Notes: generated from the letters alone by a model not told the origin. A stretch of 64,000 nt of DNA from Nitrosomonas mobilis (GCF_900103035.1 NZ_FMWO01000048.1:62001-126000), one strand, 5' to 3'. Shown: positions 20,173-31,800, counted from the first letter of the stretch. Numbers and translations are program-made.

Positions 20173-21195
20173 CTATTTAATTTGATTGGAAAACTCGATC
20201 AATGCTTGCCATTTTTCTCTGGCGGCGCCACTGGCAAGTGCCTTGCGTGCCAATTCGATCCCTGCTGCGATCGACTCAGCAACTCCAGCAACATAAATTG
20301 CTGCACCAGCATTGAGAAGCACAATATCACGCGCAGGTCCGGGTTGGTTTTCCAGCACAGACAATAGTTTTGCCGCAGCATCGGCCGGGCCGGTTACTTG
20401 CAGGATCTCAATGGTCGCACAGGGCAGGTCGAAATCTTCTGGTTGCAGGGTATATTCGTGAATTTTTCCTGCACGTAGCTCGGCTATGTGGGTGGGGCCG
20501 GATAAGGTGATCTCGTCCAGTCCATCACTGCCATGTACTACCATGGCGCGATGACTTCCGAGTCGTTTTAAAACGTGTGCCAATACTGTCGTCAGTTCGA
20601 CATGAAAAACTCCCAGTAATTGATTGTTCGCCCTGGCGGGATTAGTCAGTGGTCCCAGCAGATTGAACAGGGTGCGAACTCCCAGCGCACGCCGCACGGG
20701 GGCAGCATGCTTCATTGCGTGGTGGAAATTGGGGGCAAACATGAAACCGATGCCGATTTCATTAATCGAACATTCAATTTGTTGTGGAGTTTGTGCGAGA
20801 TTGATTCCCATGGTTTCCAGCACATCTGCGCTACCCGCCTTGCTTGAAACCGACCGGCCTCCATGCTTGGCAACCCGCGCTCCCGCTGCCGCCGCCACGA
20901 AAGCGGTGGCAGTCGAGATGTTGAACGTGCTGGTGCTATCACCACCGGTACCGCAGGTGTCAAGCAGATGTGTGGTATCCGTTACGTGAATGGGCACGGC
21001 CAGTTCGCGCATGACTTGCGCTGCTGCAGTGATTTCCCCGATTGTTTCACGCTTGACCCGCAGACCTGCAATCAGTGCAGCAGTCATGGTCGGCGAGATT
21101 TCTCCCCCCATGATGCCATGCATCAGTCGGGTCATGTCGTCATGCGCAATTTCCCGATGTTCGAGAATTTGTGCCAGAATAGCTTGTGGCGTCAC
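20173..21195 (-). CDS. trpD: Anthranilate phosphoribosyltransferase
   Basis: 340 residues, normal length. Motifs: [19 protein letters not shown] (PRPP site), [40 protein letters not shown] and [11 protein letters not shown]. It transfers phosphoribose to anthranilate in tryptophan synthesis. Its start overlaps the trpG stop by 4 nt. No unusual features. Confidence 0.97.
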   Translation of the reverse strand: MTPQAILAQILEHREIAHDDMTRLMHGIMGGEISPTMTAALIAGLRVKRETIGEITAAAQVMRELAVPIHVTDTTHLLDTCGTGGDSTSTFNISTATAFVAAAAGARVAKHGGRSVSSKAGSADVLETMGINLAQTPQQIECSINEIGIGFMFAPNFHHAMKHAAPVRRALGVRTLFNLLGPLTNPARANNQLLGVFHVELTTVLAHVLKRLGSHRAMVVHGSDGLDEITLSGPTHIAELRAGKIHEYTLQPEDFDLPCATIEILQVTGPADAAAKLLSVLENQPGPARDIVLLNAGAAIYVAGVAESIAAGIELARKALASGAAREKWQALIEFSNQIK

Positions 21196-21794
21196 GCGCT
21201 TAACCGTGCTTTGGCTGGATGATCGATGTGTGGCAGATGCAGGAAGTTCCTGAGCAGTTGATGACCGTGCTCACTCAGGATCGACTCAGGGTGAAACTGC
21301 ACACCTTCGATTGCCAGCGTGCGGTGACGCACCCCCATGATCTCGCCTGTTTCTGTCCAGGCCGTTACTTCCAGACAGTCCGGCAGACTTTCGCGCTCAA
21401 TGACTAGAGAATGATACCGGGTGGCCATGAATGGATTGGGCAAGCCGTAAAATACTCCGGAATCTCCATGGAAAATCGGTGATACTTTGCCATGCATGAC
21501 TTGTTTGGCTTTTACAATATGACCGCTAAAAGCCTGTCCGATACTTTGATGTCCCAGGCAAACGCCAAGCAAGGGGATGTTGCCGCCATAACGATGGATT
21601 AGTTGAAGAGAAATACCGGCTTCATTGGGTGTACAGGGGCCAGGTGAGATAACGATACCGGCAGGTGCCAGTTGCGAAATCTGATCCAAGGAAATCTCGT
21701 CGTTGCGTGCTACTGTTACCTCTTCGCCCAGTTCACCAAAATATTGCACCAGGTTGTAAGTAAACGAGTCGTAATTGTCGATCATCAACAGCAT
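21192..21794 (-). CDS. trpG: Anthranilate synthase glutamine amidotransferase component
   Basis: 200 residues, class I amidotransferase. It starts [19 protein letters not shown]; the nucleophile is in [15 protein letters not shown] and the His/Glu pair in [10 protein letters not shown]. It supplies ammonia to TrpE; it could also serve aminodeoxychorismate synthase. trpE is not adjacent, so it must lie elsewhere. First gene of trpGDC, with its promoter in the 172-bp region shared with the divergent kinase gene. Confidence 0.96.
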   Translation of the reverse strand: MLLMIDNYDSFTYNLVQYFGELGEEVTVARNDEISLDQISQLAPAGIVISPGPCTPNEAGISLQLIHRYGGNIPLLGVCLGHQSIGQAFSGHIVKAKQVMHGKVSPIFHGDSGVFYGLPNPFMATRYHSLVIERESLPDCLEVTAWTETGEIMGVRHRTLAIEGVQFHPESILSEHGHQLLRNFLHLPHIDHPAKARLSA

Positions 21795-21966
21795 GCTGGA
21801 AAGCGTTCGTTTAATTAATATACGGTCATAATAACGTTGTTAAGTATAAACGCTCATGGCTAATATGCGGTAAATTCTGAGCGGTAAGATTAGCATTATC
21901 GACCATGTTTATATGGGTATCTATAAAAACTCATAGCAGGTCGTAGGTTATCTACTAAATTAATCA

Positions 21967-23496
21967 ATGATATCCATGGGTACAAATCATTCTGCAACAG
22001 CTCGAAAAATAGAACCTGATGATCAGGGTGACGCGGTTATCAGTGATTCCGCCAAGCCATGTAAATCACGTAAAAGCAGATTCAAGCCAAAATCCTTTCT
22101 GGGATTAGTGCTTATCGGGTTTGCTTTTGTAGCCATTCCGTTGATTATTGCGCTTGTCTATAGTGCAACCCGTATTGATCAACTGTCGAAACTGAGCAGC
22201 ATTGCCGTCTATCGGGCGACCGAGATTACCCACGGCAACCGTATCCTGATCGACGAAATCAAAGTAATGGAGCGGAGTGTACAGCAGGCGCTTGCATTGG
22301 ATGACACCACGCTACTGGAAGGCTATCTGCTGGGACACAACAAATTTGAGGTGATAGTTAAGCGTATGCTTGATATCGCCAGTCATGAAAAACAGTATCT
22401 TTTGCTGGAGAAGATAAGGTTGCTGGAAAATGGAATTTTCAACCAGGTGCTAGCACTCAATGAACAGCCACAGATTTTACAGGTACTTCCTCAGCAATTT
22501 GCTGACTTACTGGTGCTTGCGCAAAAATTTTCGACAAACAATTTCCAGTTGATTGAACAAAGCGCCCGACGTATTAATGATATTGCTTCAGAAACCCGGG
22601 CGCTGGTGGAATCGGAGTTAATGATTCTAGTGCCATTAGTGATTTTTCTCGCACTGGTCTTCTCGGTCATTATTGCTCGGCCGGTACGTCAGATTGATCA
22701 AGCCATTGCACTAATGGGTCAGGGAAAACTGACACTTCCTGTTCGAGTAAATGGACCCAGAAACCTGGCCTATCTCGGTGAACGCCTCGATTGGTTAAGG
22801 CTTAGACTGCTCAAATTGGAGGAGCAGAAGATGCAGTTTTTTCGACACGTCTCGCATGAGCTTAAAACACCACTGACCTCGATTCGGGAAGGATCTTGCC
22901 TGCTGGTTGAGGGAGTTCCCGGCAGCCTTAACGAGCAGCAGTCGCGTATTGCGAATATTCTGCATGGAAATAGTCTGCAATTGCAGCGGAAGATTGAAGA
23001 TCTGCTAAGCTTTAGCGCCCTGCAAGGAAATGTGGCCAAGCTTGTCAAACAATCCGTTGGTCTTAAGGAATTTATTGTTGCTGCTATTCGGGCGCATAGC
23101 CTGCCCATTTTACGCAAGCAAATTAAAATTTATTTGCGTTGCCCAGAATTGTCGCTAGAATGCGACAAACAAAAGCTGGATGTAATTCTCGATAATCTTT
23201 TGTCCAACGCTGTGAAATTTACACCGGATAATGGTCAGATAAAAATTTCAGCTATCTGCTTGAAGCGCGAGGTTCAGATAGATGTCTGCGATTCGGGTTC
23301 CGGCGTGAAAGAAGTCGATCGCATCAAAATTTTTGAGCCATTTTACCAAGGCCACAACCCGCCACATCATCACGTCAGGGGAACCGGTCTCGGACTGGCC
23401 ATTTCCAGGGAGTACGCGCTTGAGCATGGCGGTAATATCGAACTCACTCAGGCTGACAGCCCCGGTGCAAATTTCCGGTTAACTCTGCCAATTTAA
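21967..23496 (+). CDS. qseE: Membrane sensor histidine kinase, QseE/GlrK type
   Basis: 509 residues. Two membrane helices (~44-67 and ~218-238) flank a ~150-residue, largely helical periplasmic domain. A HAMP-like linker follows, then the H-box FFRHVSHELKTPLTSIREG with phospho-acceptor His297, and an ATPase domain with LDNLLSNAVKFTPD (N box), DSGSG and GTGLGLAISREYALEHGG. Order with the lipoprotein and the sigma-54 regulator reproduces the QseE-QseG-QseF (GlrK-YfhG-GlrR) module, which senses envelope stress. An alternative start is the ATG at 21976. Confidence 0.88.
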   Translation: MISMGTNHSATARKIEPDDQGDAVISDSAKPCKSRKSRFKPKSFLGLVLIGFAFVAIPLIIALVYSATRIDQLSKLSSIAVYRATEITHGNRILIDEIKVMERSVQQALALDDTTLLEGYLLGHNKFEVIVKRMLDIASHEKQYLLLEKIRLLENGIFNQVLALNEQPQILQVLPQQFADLLVLAQKFSTNNFQLIEQSARRINDIASETRALVESELMILVPLVIFLALVFSVIIARPVRQIDQAIALMGQGKLTLPVRVNGPRNLAYLGERLDWLRLRLLKLEEQKMQFFRHVSHELKTPLTSIREGSCLLVEGVPGSLNEQQSRIANILHGNSLQLQRKIEDLLSFSALQGNVAKLVKQSVGLKEFIVAAIRAHSLPILRKQIKIYLRCPELSLECDKQKLDVILDNLLSNAVKFTPDNGQIKISAICLKREVQIDVCDSGSGVKEVDRIKIFEPFYQGHNPPHHHVRGTGLGLAISREYALEHGGNIELTQADSPGANFRLTLPI

Positions 23497-23536
23497 TATG
23501 TTTGTTTCAATAACTGTCAGAATTTTATATAATTTT

Positions 23537-24064
23537 ATGCGACTATTCCTGTTCCTGCTGATCATGTCGTTTTCAGGATGTAGTCTGATGGAACCGAAAA
23601 TACAGTCATCAGCACCAAAGATCATAGAATCACCAACTCACCTGCAGGATCTGATGAGTTATTTCTCTCGGCTACAGAATAAAACTGCTCTTGAGCTTGC
23701 CTGGGAATATAACTATGCTAGTAGCTACTATCGTGACAGTGCTGAGCCCCTTGAACAGCTTATGTTTCTCATGCTGCTGTTGCAGGCCGACACAAAATAT
23801 TTTGATACGGAGGCGGCGGCTGTGCAGTTGGAGCAGACTAAGAATGGCCATGAACTTCCTCCTGATCTGTTGGCCTTCTCCAATATACTGGATGCTGTAT
23901 TACAGCAGAAGATTGCTGCGAGAAAGGAGGTGCAACAGTTATCCATGCAATTGAATGCCAGTCGCACAGAAATTAATTTGCTAAAGCAACGGATTGACGC
24001 AATTAAAAATATTGAGAGAAACCTTATCCGTAGAAATGGATCCGACGCAACTGATAATGAGTAA
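23537..24064 (+). CDS. qseG: QseG-like small lipoprotein
   Basis: 175 residues from the ATG at 23537, giving a short hydrophobic signal (MRLFLFLLIMSFSG) ending at a lipobox Cys15. The frame is open from 23498, which would add 13 residues. The C-terminal ~120-165 is a helical segment (SRTEINLLKQRIDAIKNI) that looks coiled-coil, as in QseG/YfhG. It lies between kinase and regulator, 40 nt after the kinase stop, and its stop overlaps the regulator start by 8 nt. Presumed outer-membrane partner controlling the kinase; the homology is weak at sequence level and rests on context. Confidence 0.75.
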   Translation: MRLFLFLLIMSFSGCSLMEPKIQSSAPKIIESPTHLQDLMSYFSRLQNKTALELAWEYNYASSYYRDSAEPLEQLMFLMLLLQADTKYFDTEAAAVQLEQTKNGHELPPDLLAFSNILDAVLQQKIAARKEVQQLSMQLNASRTEINLLKQRIDAIKNIERNLIRRNGSDATDNE

Positions 24065-25436
24065 CGCTAAAAAAATTCTTCTGGTAGATGATGATACCGA
24101 TTTGCTGGAGCTGTTATCCATGCGGCTAAAATCATCCGGGTATCATATAACCACAGCAGCCAGTGCCGAAGCTGCATTGAATCACCTGGACATCACTCGC
24201 CCTCATCTCGTGATCAGCGATATTCAAATGAAAGAAATGGATGGCATGGCGTTGTTTGAACAGATTCATCGAACGACTCCAACCCTGCCGGTTATTATTT
24301 TGACTGCTTTTGGTACCATTCCCGATGCCGTCGCAGCCGTACAGCGAGGAATTTTTGGTTACCTCACCAAGCCTTATGATCCCAAAATCCTGTTGAGCCA
24401 GATTGAGCGTGCAATGACGCTATCCTCGGGAGTTACGTCAGGCGTGCAGCCATCTGCCACAAATAGCCGGGGTAATGACTGGAAAAGCAACATCGTCACG
24501 CAAAGCGCGATCATGGAAGATCTGCTGGTCAAAGTTGAACTGGTTGCGCAGAAGGATGCCAGCGTGCTGTTGCATGGTGAAAGTGGGGTTGGCAAGGAAC
24601 TGTTTGCGCGCGCCATACATCAGGGGTCAAATCGCCATGATCAGCCGTTTGTTACAATCAACTGTGCCGCTATTCCGGAATATCTGCTGGAATCAGAGTT
24701 ATTCGGGCATGTCAAAGGGGCATTTACCGGCGCGGTCAGAGACCATGCCGGTCTTTTTCAGCTAGCCGAAGGTGGCAGTATTTTTCTGGATGAAATCGGT
24801 GATATGCCCTTGCTGCTTCAGGTGAAACTGCTGCGTGCCCTGCAGGAAAGAACGATTCGGCCAGTTGGTTCAAACGAGGATATTTCGATTGATGTGCGTG
24901 TGATATCCGCTACGCATAAAGACCTTAGGGCAGAAATAGCAACAGGAAACTTCCGGGAAGACCTGTTTTACCGGTTGTTCGTGGTCGGTCTGACCATTCC
25001 GTCGCTTGCACAGCGCCAGGAAGATATCCCGTTACTGGCCAATTATTTTTTACGGGTATTTGCACAGAAACATCAGAAAAGTATCAATGCACTTTCCCCT
25101 GAAGCAACCAATTTCTTGCTGACATCTCCCTGGCCTGGCAATATCCGGCAGTTGATGAACGTGATCGAACAGAGCGTAGTCATGAGCACGATTCCCATTA
25201 TTTCTGAAGAACTGGTACGTGACGCCATACATAAGGATGAAACTCAGATATCTTCGTTCGAGCAGGCGCGTAAACAGTTTGAACGGGAGTATCTGGTCAG
25301 GCTGCTGAAAATAACTTCCGGCAATGTCACGCAGGCCGCCAAGCTCGCCAAGCGTAACCGTACTGAATTCTACAAGTTACTGAACCGACATCAGCTCGAT
25401 TATTCGCTGTACAAATCACAACAAGTCAATGCCTGA
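24057..25436 (+). CDS. qseF: Sigma-54-dependent response regulator, QseF/GlrR type
   Basis: 459 residues from the ATG at 24057; the frame opens at 23994, but the receiver domain begins MSNAKKILLVDDDTDLLEL. Phospho-acceptor Asp55 (LVISDIQMKEMDG). The AAA+ domain has HGESGVGKELFARAIH (Walker A), ELFGHVKGAFTGAVRD (sigma-54 contact loop) and GGSIFLDEIGDM (Walker B). A Fis-type HTH ends the protein (GNVTQAAKLAKRNRTEFYKLL). It activates sigma-54 promoters when phosphorylated by the upstream kinase. It is convergent with the M1 peptidase gene, 6 bp apart. Confidence 0.92.
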   Translation: MSNAKKILLVDDDTDLLELLSMRLKSSGYHITTAASAEAALNHLDITRPHLVISDIQMKEMDGMALFEQIHRTTPTLPVIILTAFGTIPDAVAAVQRGIFGYLTKPYDPKILLSQIERAMTLSSGVTSGVQPSATNSRGNDWKSNIVTQSAIMEDLLVKVELVAQKDASVLLHGESGVGKELFARAIHQGSNRHDQPFVTINCAAIPEYLLESELFGHVKGAFTGAVRDHAGLFQLAEGGSIFLDEIGDMPLLLQVKLLRALQERTIRPVGSNEDISIDVRVISATHKDLRAEIATGNFREDLFYRLFVVGLTIPSLAQRQEDIPLLANYFLRVFAQKHQKSINALSPEATNFLLTSPWPGNIRQLMNVIEQSVVMSTIPIISEELVRDAIHKDETQISSFEQARKQFEREYLVRLLKITSGNVTQAAKLAKRNRTEFYKLLNRHQLDYSLYKSQQVNA

Positions 25437-25442
25437 CCAGAA

Positions 25443-27521
25443 TCAACTTCTATTCGCCTTCACCTTGACAGCTGGTGGTTGTGCTGGCCAGACACCTTTT
25501 CCAATAACAGTCGCGCTATCATATACCAGGTAGCTCTGGCGGCCATAGTGCGGTAGTGAGCGGCCCAATGCCAGTAGCGAATCATTGTCCCGTGCCGACA
25601 GGATCGTTATAATCGCCCCATCGGACGAGCGTATTGTCCATACATATGCAGTAGCTTTTTCATCCTGAATGGTTTGCGGCATAGCTGGCAGGTTGCGCTG
25701 GGCCAGCCAGTCATCCACCTGATGGGTCAGACCCACTACTACCAGAGGTGTCTGGTGAAAGTCGATATTCTTGTTAACCTGCAGGGGTTTTCTCCCCTGC
25801 AGGTTGCTGACCAGAGTGAATGCAATGCGATGGCTTTCAGAGTCTGGCTGAAATAGAAGCAGGGTTCTCGCTGACTGATTGACCATGCCTTCTCTTAGGA
25901 TAGGAACTGCTTCTTCAGCGGCGAGCAGTCGGAACAGCTGAAAATCCGGATCGAGTACTATCTCATCGGGTGGTGATGACAGTATCCATTCGAAGGTCTG
26001 TTGTCTGGATTGCAAATCGGCATATAGCTTTTCCTCATTACCGGAGCAATTACGCATTAGCAAAGGCACGCGCAGTTGATAGACATCCCCAGATTGTGTC
26101 AGCACAACAGCTAATCTGTATCGGCCATCGCTGGTTGGGTTGCTGAGTGCTTGCGTAACGCTGATCTGTGGCGCACCCGTTCGAGTTAGCCACTGTTTGA
26201 AATAAGCGTCAAGTGAGCGATCGGCCACCTGTTCAAAAATCTGCTGGATATCCTGCCACGCAGTGATGCGAAAGCGTCGCTCATGCCATAACGTACGAAT
26301 AGCTTCATCAAAGACCGACTCCCCCAACCAGTCACGCAGCATTAGAAAAAACATGGCTGCCTTGTTGTAACCGACAATCTTGGAGGCACCATGGGTACGG
26401 GAAGTGAAGGCGAGCAGCGGCTGATCCTGGCCGGGGGCGAGGGCAGTGAAATCACGCAACCAGTCCAGACGCATCTCACGCGCAGCTACGCTGCCCTGTT
26501 GTACCTTGTAAGTATAATCTGCCATGAAAGTCGTCAGGCCTTCCGACCAGTTGCCACGGGAATAATCAGCGTAGACACCGTTTCCCCACCAGTTATGCAA
26601 CACTTCGTGCCCTAGGGATGTTGCGCGAATAAAGGGCAGTTTGAGGACACTTACACCCAGATAAGTCAGCGTTGGCATGCCGAAGCCGGTAGGAGTCGGA
26701 CTGGCTACCACGCTGAATTCGGTAAAAGGATATTCACCAATCCATTTCTCATAGAAAGAGATGTATTGCTTGACGGAATCCAGATAACCGGATGCCAGAT
26801 CATCGATTTCGGAATAAAAGTAGGTGCGGAGCTGAATTTCCTTGGAAACGGCCGTACTTTGTATCTTGTCGTGACGGATCCGATACGGCCCTGCCATCAG
26901 GTCAATGCCATCTGATGGATAGTCAAACGTGAATCTGGCCTGGTAACCATCTGTTTCGGATTCAGATTCCTGCACCAGTTTTCCGGCCACCAGTCCACGT
27001 TGGCCAAACGGCAGGGAAAGCTCGACTTTATAGCTGGCGAGTGCACCGGAAATAGCGGGATACCACGCGGAAGAATTGGGAAGAAACGTGCCAGCATTAC
27101 TACTGACTGGAATAGGTCGTCCCAGGGTTTGTGCATGATCGAGACTCTGATCAAGCTCCGCCAATTCTCCTTGCCAGTGTAGTATGATCTGCGGCAGTCC
27201 ATTTTTTTCGACAGCCGTGGTTATGACACGCCACGACTGAACACCGCCTGGTTGGGCCGCCTGTCGCATTACCCGGACGCCATTTGCCTGCAGATGGCTG
27301 ACGGTAAAGCGACGGCTAAGCACCAGTTCGAATTCACCGGCGGATGGTAGCGTAATCTGGCTTTCGCCTCTGAGCATGCGTGATGATGGGTCGATTGCGA
27401 CCGTGATGGCGTAATGGATATCGGTCGCTGCCTGTAGGGGCAGACTAAGCAGCATGATCAAATACAGCCAGGCGGCAGTAGATTTCCCGTGGAACATGAC
27501 GAATCCGGCTGGTTTGTTCAT
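25443..27521 (-). CDS. M1-type zinc peptidase with signal peptide
   Basis: 692 residues. A signal peptide (~10-32) targets it to the periplasm. The zinc site is HEVLH at 305-309 with Glu327 following 17 residues after the second His (M1 usually has 18), and the HNWWGN extension is M1-like. An exopeptidase-type GxMEN motif is replaced by GFGMPTLTYLG around 279-289, so aminopeptidase activity may be altered. The C-terminal ~450-690 is a beta-rich domain of unknown role. It overlaps the ChaN-PDZ gene by 4 nt, which suggests a joint periplasmic function. Confidence 0.85.
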   Translation of the reverse strand: MNKPAGFVMFHGKSTAAWLYLIMLLSLPLQAATDIHYAITVAIDPSSRMLRGESQITLPSAGEFELVLSRRFTVSHLQANGVRVMRQAAQPGGVQSWRVITTAVEKNGLPQIILHWQGELAELDQSLDHAQTLGRPIPVSSNAGTFLPNSSAWYPAISGALASYKVELSLPFGQRGLVAGKLVQESESETDGYQARFTFDYPSDGIDLMAGPYRIRHDKIQSTAVSKEIQLRTYFYSEIDDLASGYLDSVKQYISFYEKWIGEYPFTEFSVVASPTPTGFGMPTLTYLGVSVLKLPFIRATSLGHEVLHNWWGNGVYADYSRGNWSEGLTTFMADYTYKVQQGSVAAREMRLDWLRDFTALAPGQDQPLLAFTSRTHGASKIVGYNKAAMFFLMLRDWLGESVFDEAIRTLWHERRFRITAWQDIQQIFEQVADRSLDAYFKQWLTRTGAPQISVTQALSNPTSDGRYRLAVVLTQSGDVYQLRVPLLMRNCSGNEEKLYADLQSRQQTFEWILSSPPDEIVLDPDFQLFRLLAAEEAVPILREGMVNQSARTLLLFQPDSESHRIAFTLVSNLQGRKPLQVNKNIDFHQTPLVVVGLTHQVDDWLAQRNLPAMPQTIQDEKATAYVWTIRSSDGAIITILSARDNDSLLALGRSLPHYGRQSYLVYDSATVIGKGVWPAQPPAVKVKANRS

Positions 27522-28789
27522 TTTCCCAAGGGTGGGAATTTGGCTACTAGTTCAATCATTAAACCGTCTCGCTTGACTTTCAACGGCAGCCAGGTGCCGG
27601 GTGCCTGATGTTTGACGGCATCGGTAAGATCGCTGCTTTTCTGGACCAGGATTCCGGCTATTTCGGTGATGATATCGCCGTCCAGCAATCCAGTGGCCTC
27701 GGCAATACTGTTTGGTTCGATCTGCAGTACCAATGCGCCATTTGCAGCTTGACTGAATTCGAAACGAATACCTAGCCGTTGACGTGACGGGACAGCCGTT
27801 TCCGCGACGAATGGATCCAGTCCGAAAACCGCATCTGCATAATCGGGAACCAGTTGCTTGCACGATTTATTCGTGTCCCATGGCAACAGCGAAGCAATTC
27901 TGGTTACTCCCAGATCATTGAGCTGATGTGGCACACCAAATCCTTGCAGAATATGCCCGGTTCCCATAATCCCGACGACCAGGGGGAGGGCGCCCGATGT
28001 GTCGTTGTCCAGAGCGGCATGGATGGCCTGTGCCATCGCCCGGTCCCACAATTGCTGACTGACCACGAAACGCAGGAAATCTGGATCCGAGCGTGTAACT
28101 TTCTGGTTGCTCTTGCCGGGGCGCTCATGCTGGGCATAAATTGGCAGGAGAAAATCAAGATAGGCGGCACTGGGCGGTGCTGGCCGGGTCACGCCTTCAC
28201 GTTCATGTTCGGGAATGGAATTGAATCCTTTTTCTGATGCCCGTTTGCGCAGACGGTTATCAATATTGAGTGCACGCATCGGAATACGGTTCATGCGTGC
28301 AAAATGGAATAGCGGCATATAGAGACTGGCATCGCTGTTCCAGACCGTGTGCCAATCGGATTGCGCAAGAAATTCGGTTTCCGTCAGCTCGCCTGCAACC
28401 CAACGATCCAGCACAGCCTGTACCCGGCGCGGAAACATCTCGAAACCGATGATCATGTTGGGATGTACTGCATACAATGCTACCAGCGTTTGCAGTTGCC
28501 AGCGATGGTGTTCGCGATTGATGTGCGTTTCACCAAGCAGTACAACCGATTGCTTTGCGGCTGCAGCGATAATTTCAGGAAAGGAGCGGATTCCTGAGCC
28601 TGGCACCGTCCATGTGCCCACTTTGACGCATTCAGTCATGGGTGGCGATATCGCCTTGCTGGTAGATACGGGTTTGTGTGGTGGTGAGATCTGTGCGCCT
28701 AATGATGGGTTGATCAATGTGCAGGTGATGAAGGTGGCGAAGATAGCCATGTGTGCTATCCGGTTTCTGCGAATGCTGCGTTCGATCAT
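27518..28789 (-). CDS. ChaN-family (heme-binding/Tiki-like) protein with C-terminal PDZ domain
   Basis: 423 residues. N-terminal signal (~10-31), then a ChaN/Tiki-type domain recognisable by SVVLLGETHINREHHRWQ and GFEMFPRRVQ, plus VGIMGTGHILQGFGVPHQL. The last ~95 residues (GIRFEFSQAANGALVLQIEPNS ... KFPPLG, roughly 325-423) resemble a PDZ domain. ChaN is an iron-regulated heme-binding lipoprotein in Campylobacter; the Tiki superfamily contains metalloproteases with GExH motifs. The operon with an M1 peptidase (4-nt overlap) makes a periplasmic proteolytic or heme-handling pair plausible. It starts 46 nt after purL. Confidence 0.8.
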   Translation of the reverse strand: MIERSIRRNRIAHMAIFATFITCTLINPSLGAQISPPHKPVSTSKAISPPMTECVKVGTWTVPGSGIRSFPEIIAAAAKQSVVLLGETHINREHHRWQLQTLVALYAVHPNMIIGFEMFPRRVQAVLDRWVAGELTETEFLAQSDWHTVWNSDASLYMPLFHFARMNRIPMRALNIDNRLRKRASEKGFNSIPEHEREGVTRPAPPSAAYLDFLLPIYAQHERPGKSNQKVTRSDPDFLRFVVSQQLWDRAMAQAIHAALDNDTSGALPLVVGIMGTGHILQGFGVPHQLNDLGVTRIASLLPWDTNKSCKQLVPDYADAVFGLDPFVAETAVPSRQRLGIRFEFSQAANGALVLQIEPNSIAEATGLLDGDIITEIAGILVQKSSDLTDAVKHQAPGTWLPLKVKRDGLMIELVAKFPPLGK

Positions 28790-28835
28790 TATTGTTATCC
28801 TGTTGAATTAGCATGGATGCCATCACCCAAAGCGA

Positions 28836-31800
28836 TTAATTAATCCATTTGCGTGCATTGACGAACATGGACATCCACGGTGAGTATTCGGGCCAGTCTT
28901 CCGGGTGCCATGAATGCTGGACTGTACGAAATACCCGTTCCGGGTGCGGCATCAGGATGGTAAAGCGTCCATCGGTTGATGTCACGCCGGTGATACCCAA
29001 TGGTGAACCGCTAGGATTAAGTGGGTAAATATCGGTTTGAGTTCCATGATGATCGACAAATTTCAGGGTAATGTAGCTTCCCGCCTTACGCTGCTGCGCG
29101 GAATTCTCAAAAACTGCACGCCCTTCACCGTGGGCGATGCTAATTGGCAGGCGGCTGCCTGTCATGCCGGTAAAAAACAGGGATGGACTCGGCTGGATGG
29201 CAACCATGACTGAGCGCGCCTCGAATTGTTCCGACTGGTTGCGCAGGAAAACCGGCCAGTGTTCCGTTCCAGGAATGATGGCGCGCAAATGGCTCATCAT
29301 CTGGCAGCCATTGCATATCCCTAACGCGAACGTATCCGGTCTGGAAAAAAAGCCAGCAAACTCATCACGCGCACGCGCATTGAACAGAATCGAGTGCGCC
29401 CACCCCCTGCCGGCACCCAGCACATCTCCGTAGGAAAAACCGCCGCAGGCCACTATCCCTTTGAAATCCTGCAGGGAAATGTGTCCTGCGAGAATGTCAC
29501 TCATATGCACGTCAACCGCGCGAAATCCTGCCTGATCAAAGGCAGCCGCCATTTCCACATAGCCGTTCACACCCTGCTCACGCAGGATGGCGACCGCTGG
29601 GCGCGTTGTCAGTACATTCACTGCAAACTCGTTGTCTTGCTCGGGGGTGAATGTCAAATGGGCATGCAGTCCGGGATCGTTGGCATCCAGAATACGGTCA
29701 AACGCCTGCTGTGCGCACAAAGGGTGATCACGCAGTTTCTGCATCTGATACGTTGTTTCCGACCAGGCGCGCTGCAGCGTGATCCAATTCTGCTGAAAGA
29801 GCTGTTTGTCACCATGTAGGAGGGTAATTTCATTCTGTGTGTTTGGGCTGGCCACCACATGGCTGAGATGTCCTAGGCCGAGGCTTGCCAGCAAAGTCAT
29901 GACAGTACGATGATGTCCGGCTTCGATCTGGATGACTGCTCCCAGTTCCTCACTGAATAGTGTTGCCAGGACTGCTTCTTCGCTGGCGGTATCTATTAGA
30001 GTGTCCAAGGATACCGTGATTCCGCAATGCCCGGCAAATGCCATCTCGCACAGGGTGACGAACAGGCCGCCATCAGACCGGTCATGATAGGCGAGTAACA
30101 GTCCGCGAGCATTCAGCGTCTGGACGGCATCAAAAAATGATTTGAGCAGGCTGGGATGATCAAGATCAGGTGTTTCATTGCCTGTTTGGTTGTAGACCTG
30201 TAGCAGAGCGCTACCTCCCAAGCGGTTTTTCTGGTTGCCCAGATCAATCAGGATCAGTTCGGTCACACCTTTATCCGTGCGCAATTGCGGTGTCAGGGTT
30301 TTACGTATGTCACCCGTATTGGCAAAAGCCGAAATCACAAGTGACAACGGAGCAATGACCGCCTTATCAGCTCCATCCGGGTCACGCCATGCCGATTTCA
30401 TCGACAGGGAATCCTTACCAACCGGAATACTGATTCCGAGTTGCGGACACAATTCCATTGCCGCAGCGTAAACTGCGTCAAACAGTTTTGCATCTTCACC
30501 GGGGTGGCCTGCCGCCGCCATCCAGTTGGCGGAAAAACGGACATGCTCCAGCTCGTCAATCGCAGCCGCGGCCAGGTTGGTTATGACCTCTCCGATTGCC
30601 ATGCGCGCTGAGGCAGCCGCGTCGATCAGCGCGAGCGGCGCACGTTCACCGGTAGCAAAGGCTTCGCCACGATAGGTCTGAAAACCTGCGGCAGTCACGG
30701 CAACATCCGCAACGGGTATTTGCCATGGCCCAACCATCTGGTCGCGTGCCGTCAATCCGCCAACCGTGCGGTCGCCAATCGTGATCAGGAAAGTTTTGTC
30801 AGCAACTGCTGGCAACCGCAACACACGTTCCACCGCATTCCCGAGAGTGATGCCGATGTAATGGGCGGCCATTAACCGGGGTGGTATGTGTTGAACATCA
30901 CGCACCATTTTGGGCGGCTTGCCCAGCAAGGTGGATAAAGGAATGTCTGCCGCGACAACAGAAGTTTGTGAATCGGTGACCATCAGATGCGGTTGTGCCA
31001 GTGCTTTGCCAACTACGGCATACGGGCAGCGTTCACGTGCGCAAATTGCGTCAAACAGGGGCAGGGATTCCGGATGAATAGCAATTACATAGCGTTCCTG
31101 TGCTTCGTTGCACCATATTTGTAAGGGGGACATTCCCGGCTCATCGGAAGGAATGGCGTGCAGATCGAACTGCCCACCACATTCTGCACCATGCACTAGT
31201 TCCGGCAGGGCATTGGATAATCCCCCCGCTCCCACATCGTGAATCGACAGAATGGGATTGGGCTGACCGCTACCCTCCAGCTGCCAGCAACGATCGATCA
31301 CTTCTTGCGCGCGGCGCTGCATTTCGGCATTACCGCGCTGCACCGAGTCAAAATCGAGGCTGGTCTCGTTGCTGCCGGCATCCATGCTGGATGCGGCGCC
31401 GCCGCCAAGGCCGATTGCCATGCCCGGTCCGCCGAGCTGTATCAACAACACGCCTTCATTGAAACGTTGTTTCTGGGCATGTAACGCCGAAATCTGTCCG
31501 ATTCCGCCGGCAAGCATGATCGGTTTGTGATAACCGCGCACTTCGTCGGCTACCACCATTTCAAAAGTGCGAAAAAAACCGGTGAGATTGGGGCGGCCAA
31601 ATTCGTTATTGAAAGTGGCGCCACCGATTGGTCCGGTAAGCATAATTTCCAGCGCAGACGCAATGTGCGCTGGTCTGCCATAAGGTTGTTCATTAGTTCT
31701 CTGGGTAAATTCCCAAGGTTGCAGGGCATCCGGGATGCGCAGATTTGATACGCAAAATCCGCTCAACCCTGCCTTGGGCTTGGCGCCACGACCGGTTGCG

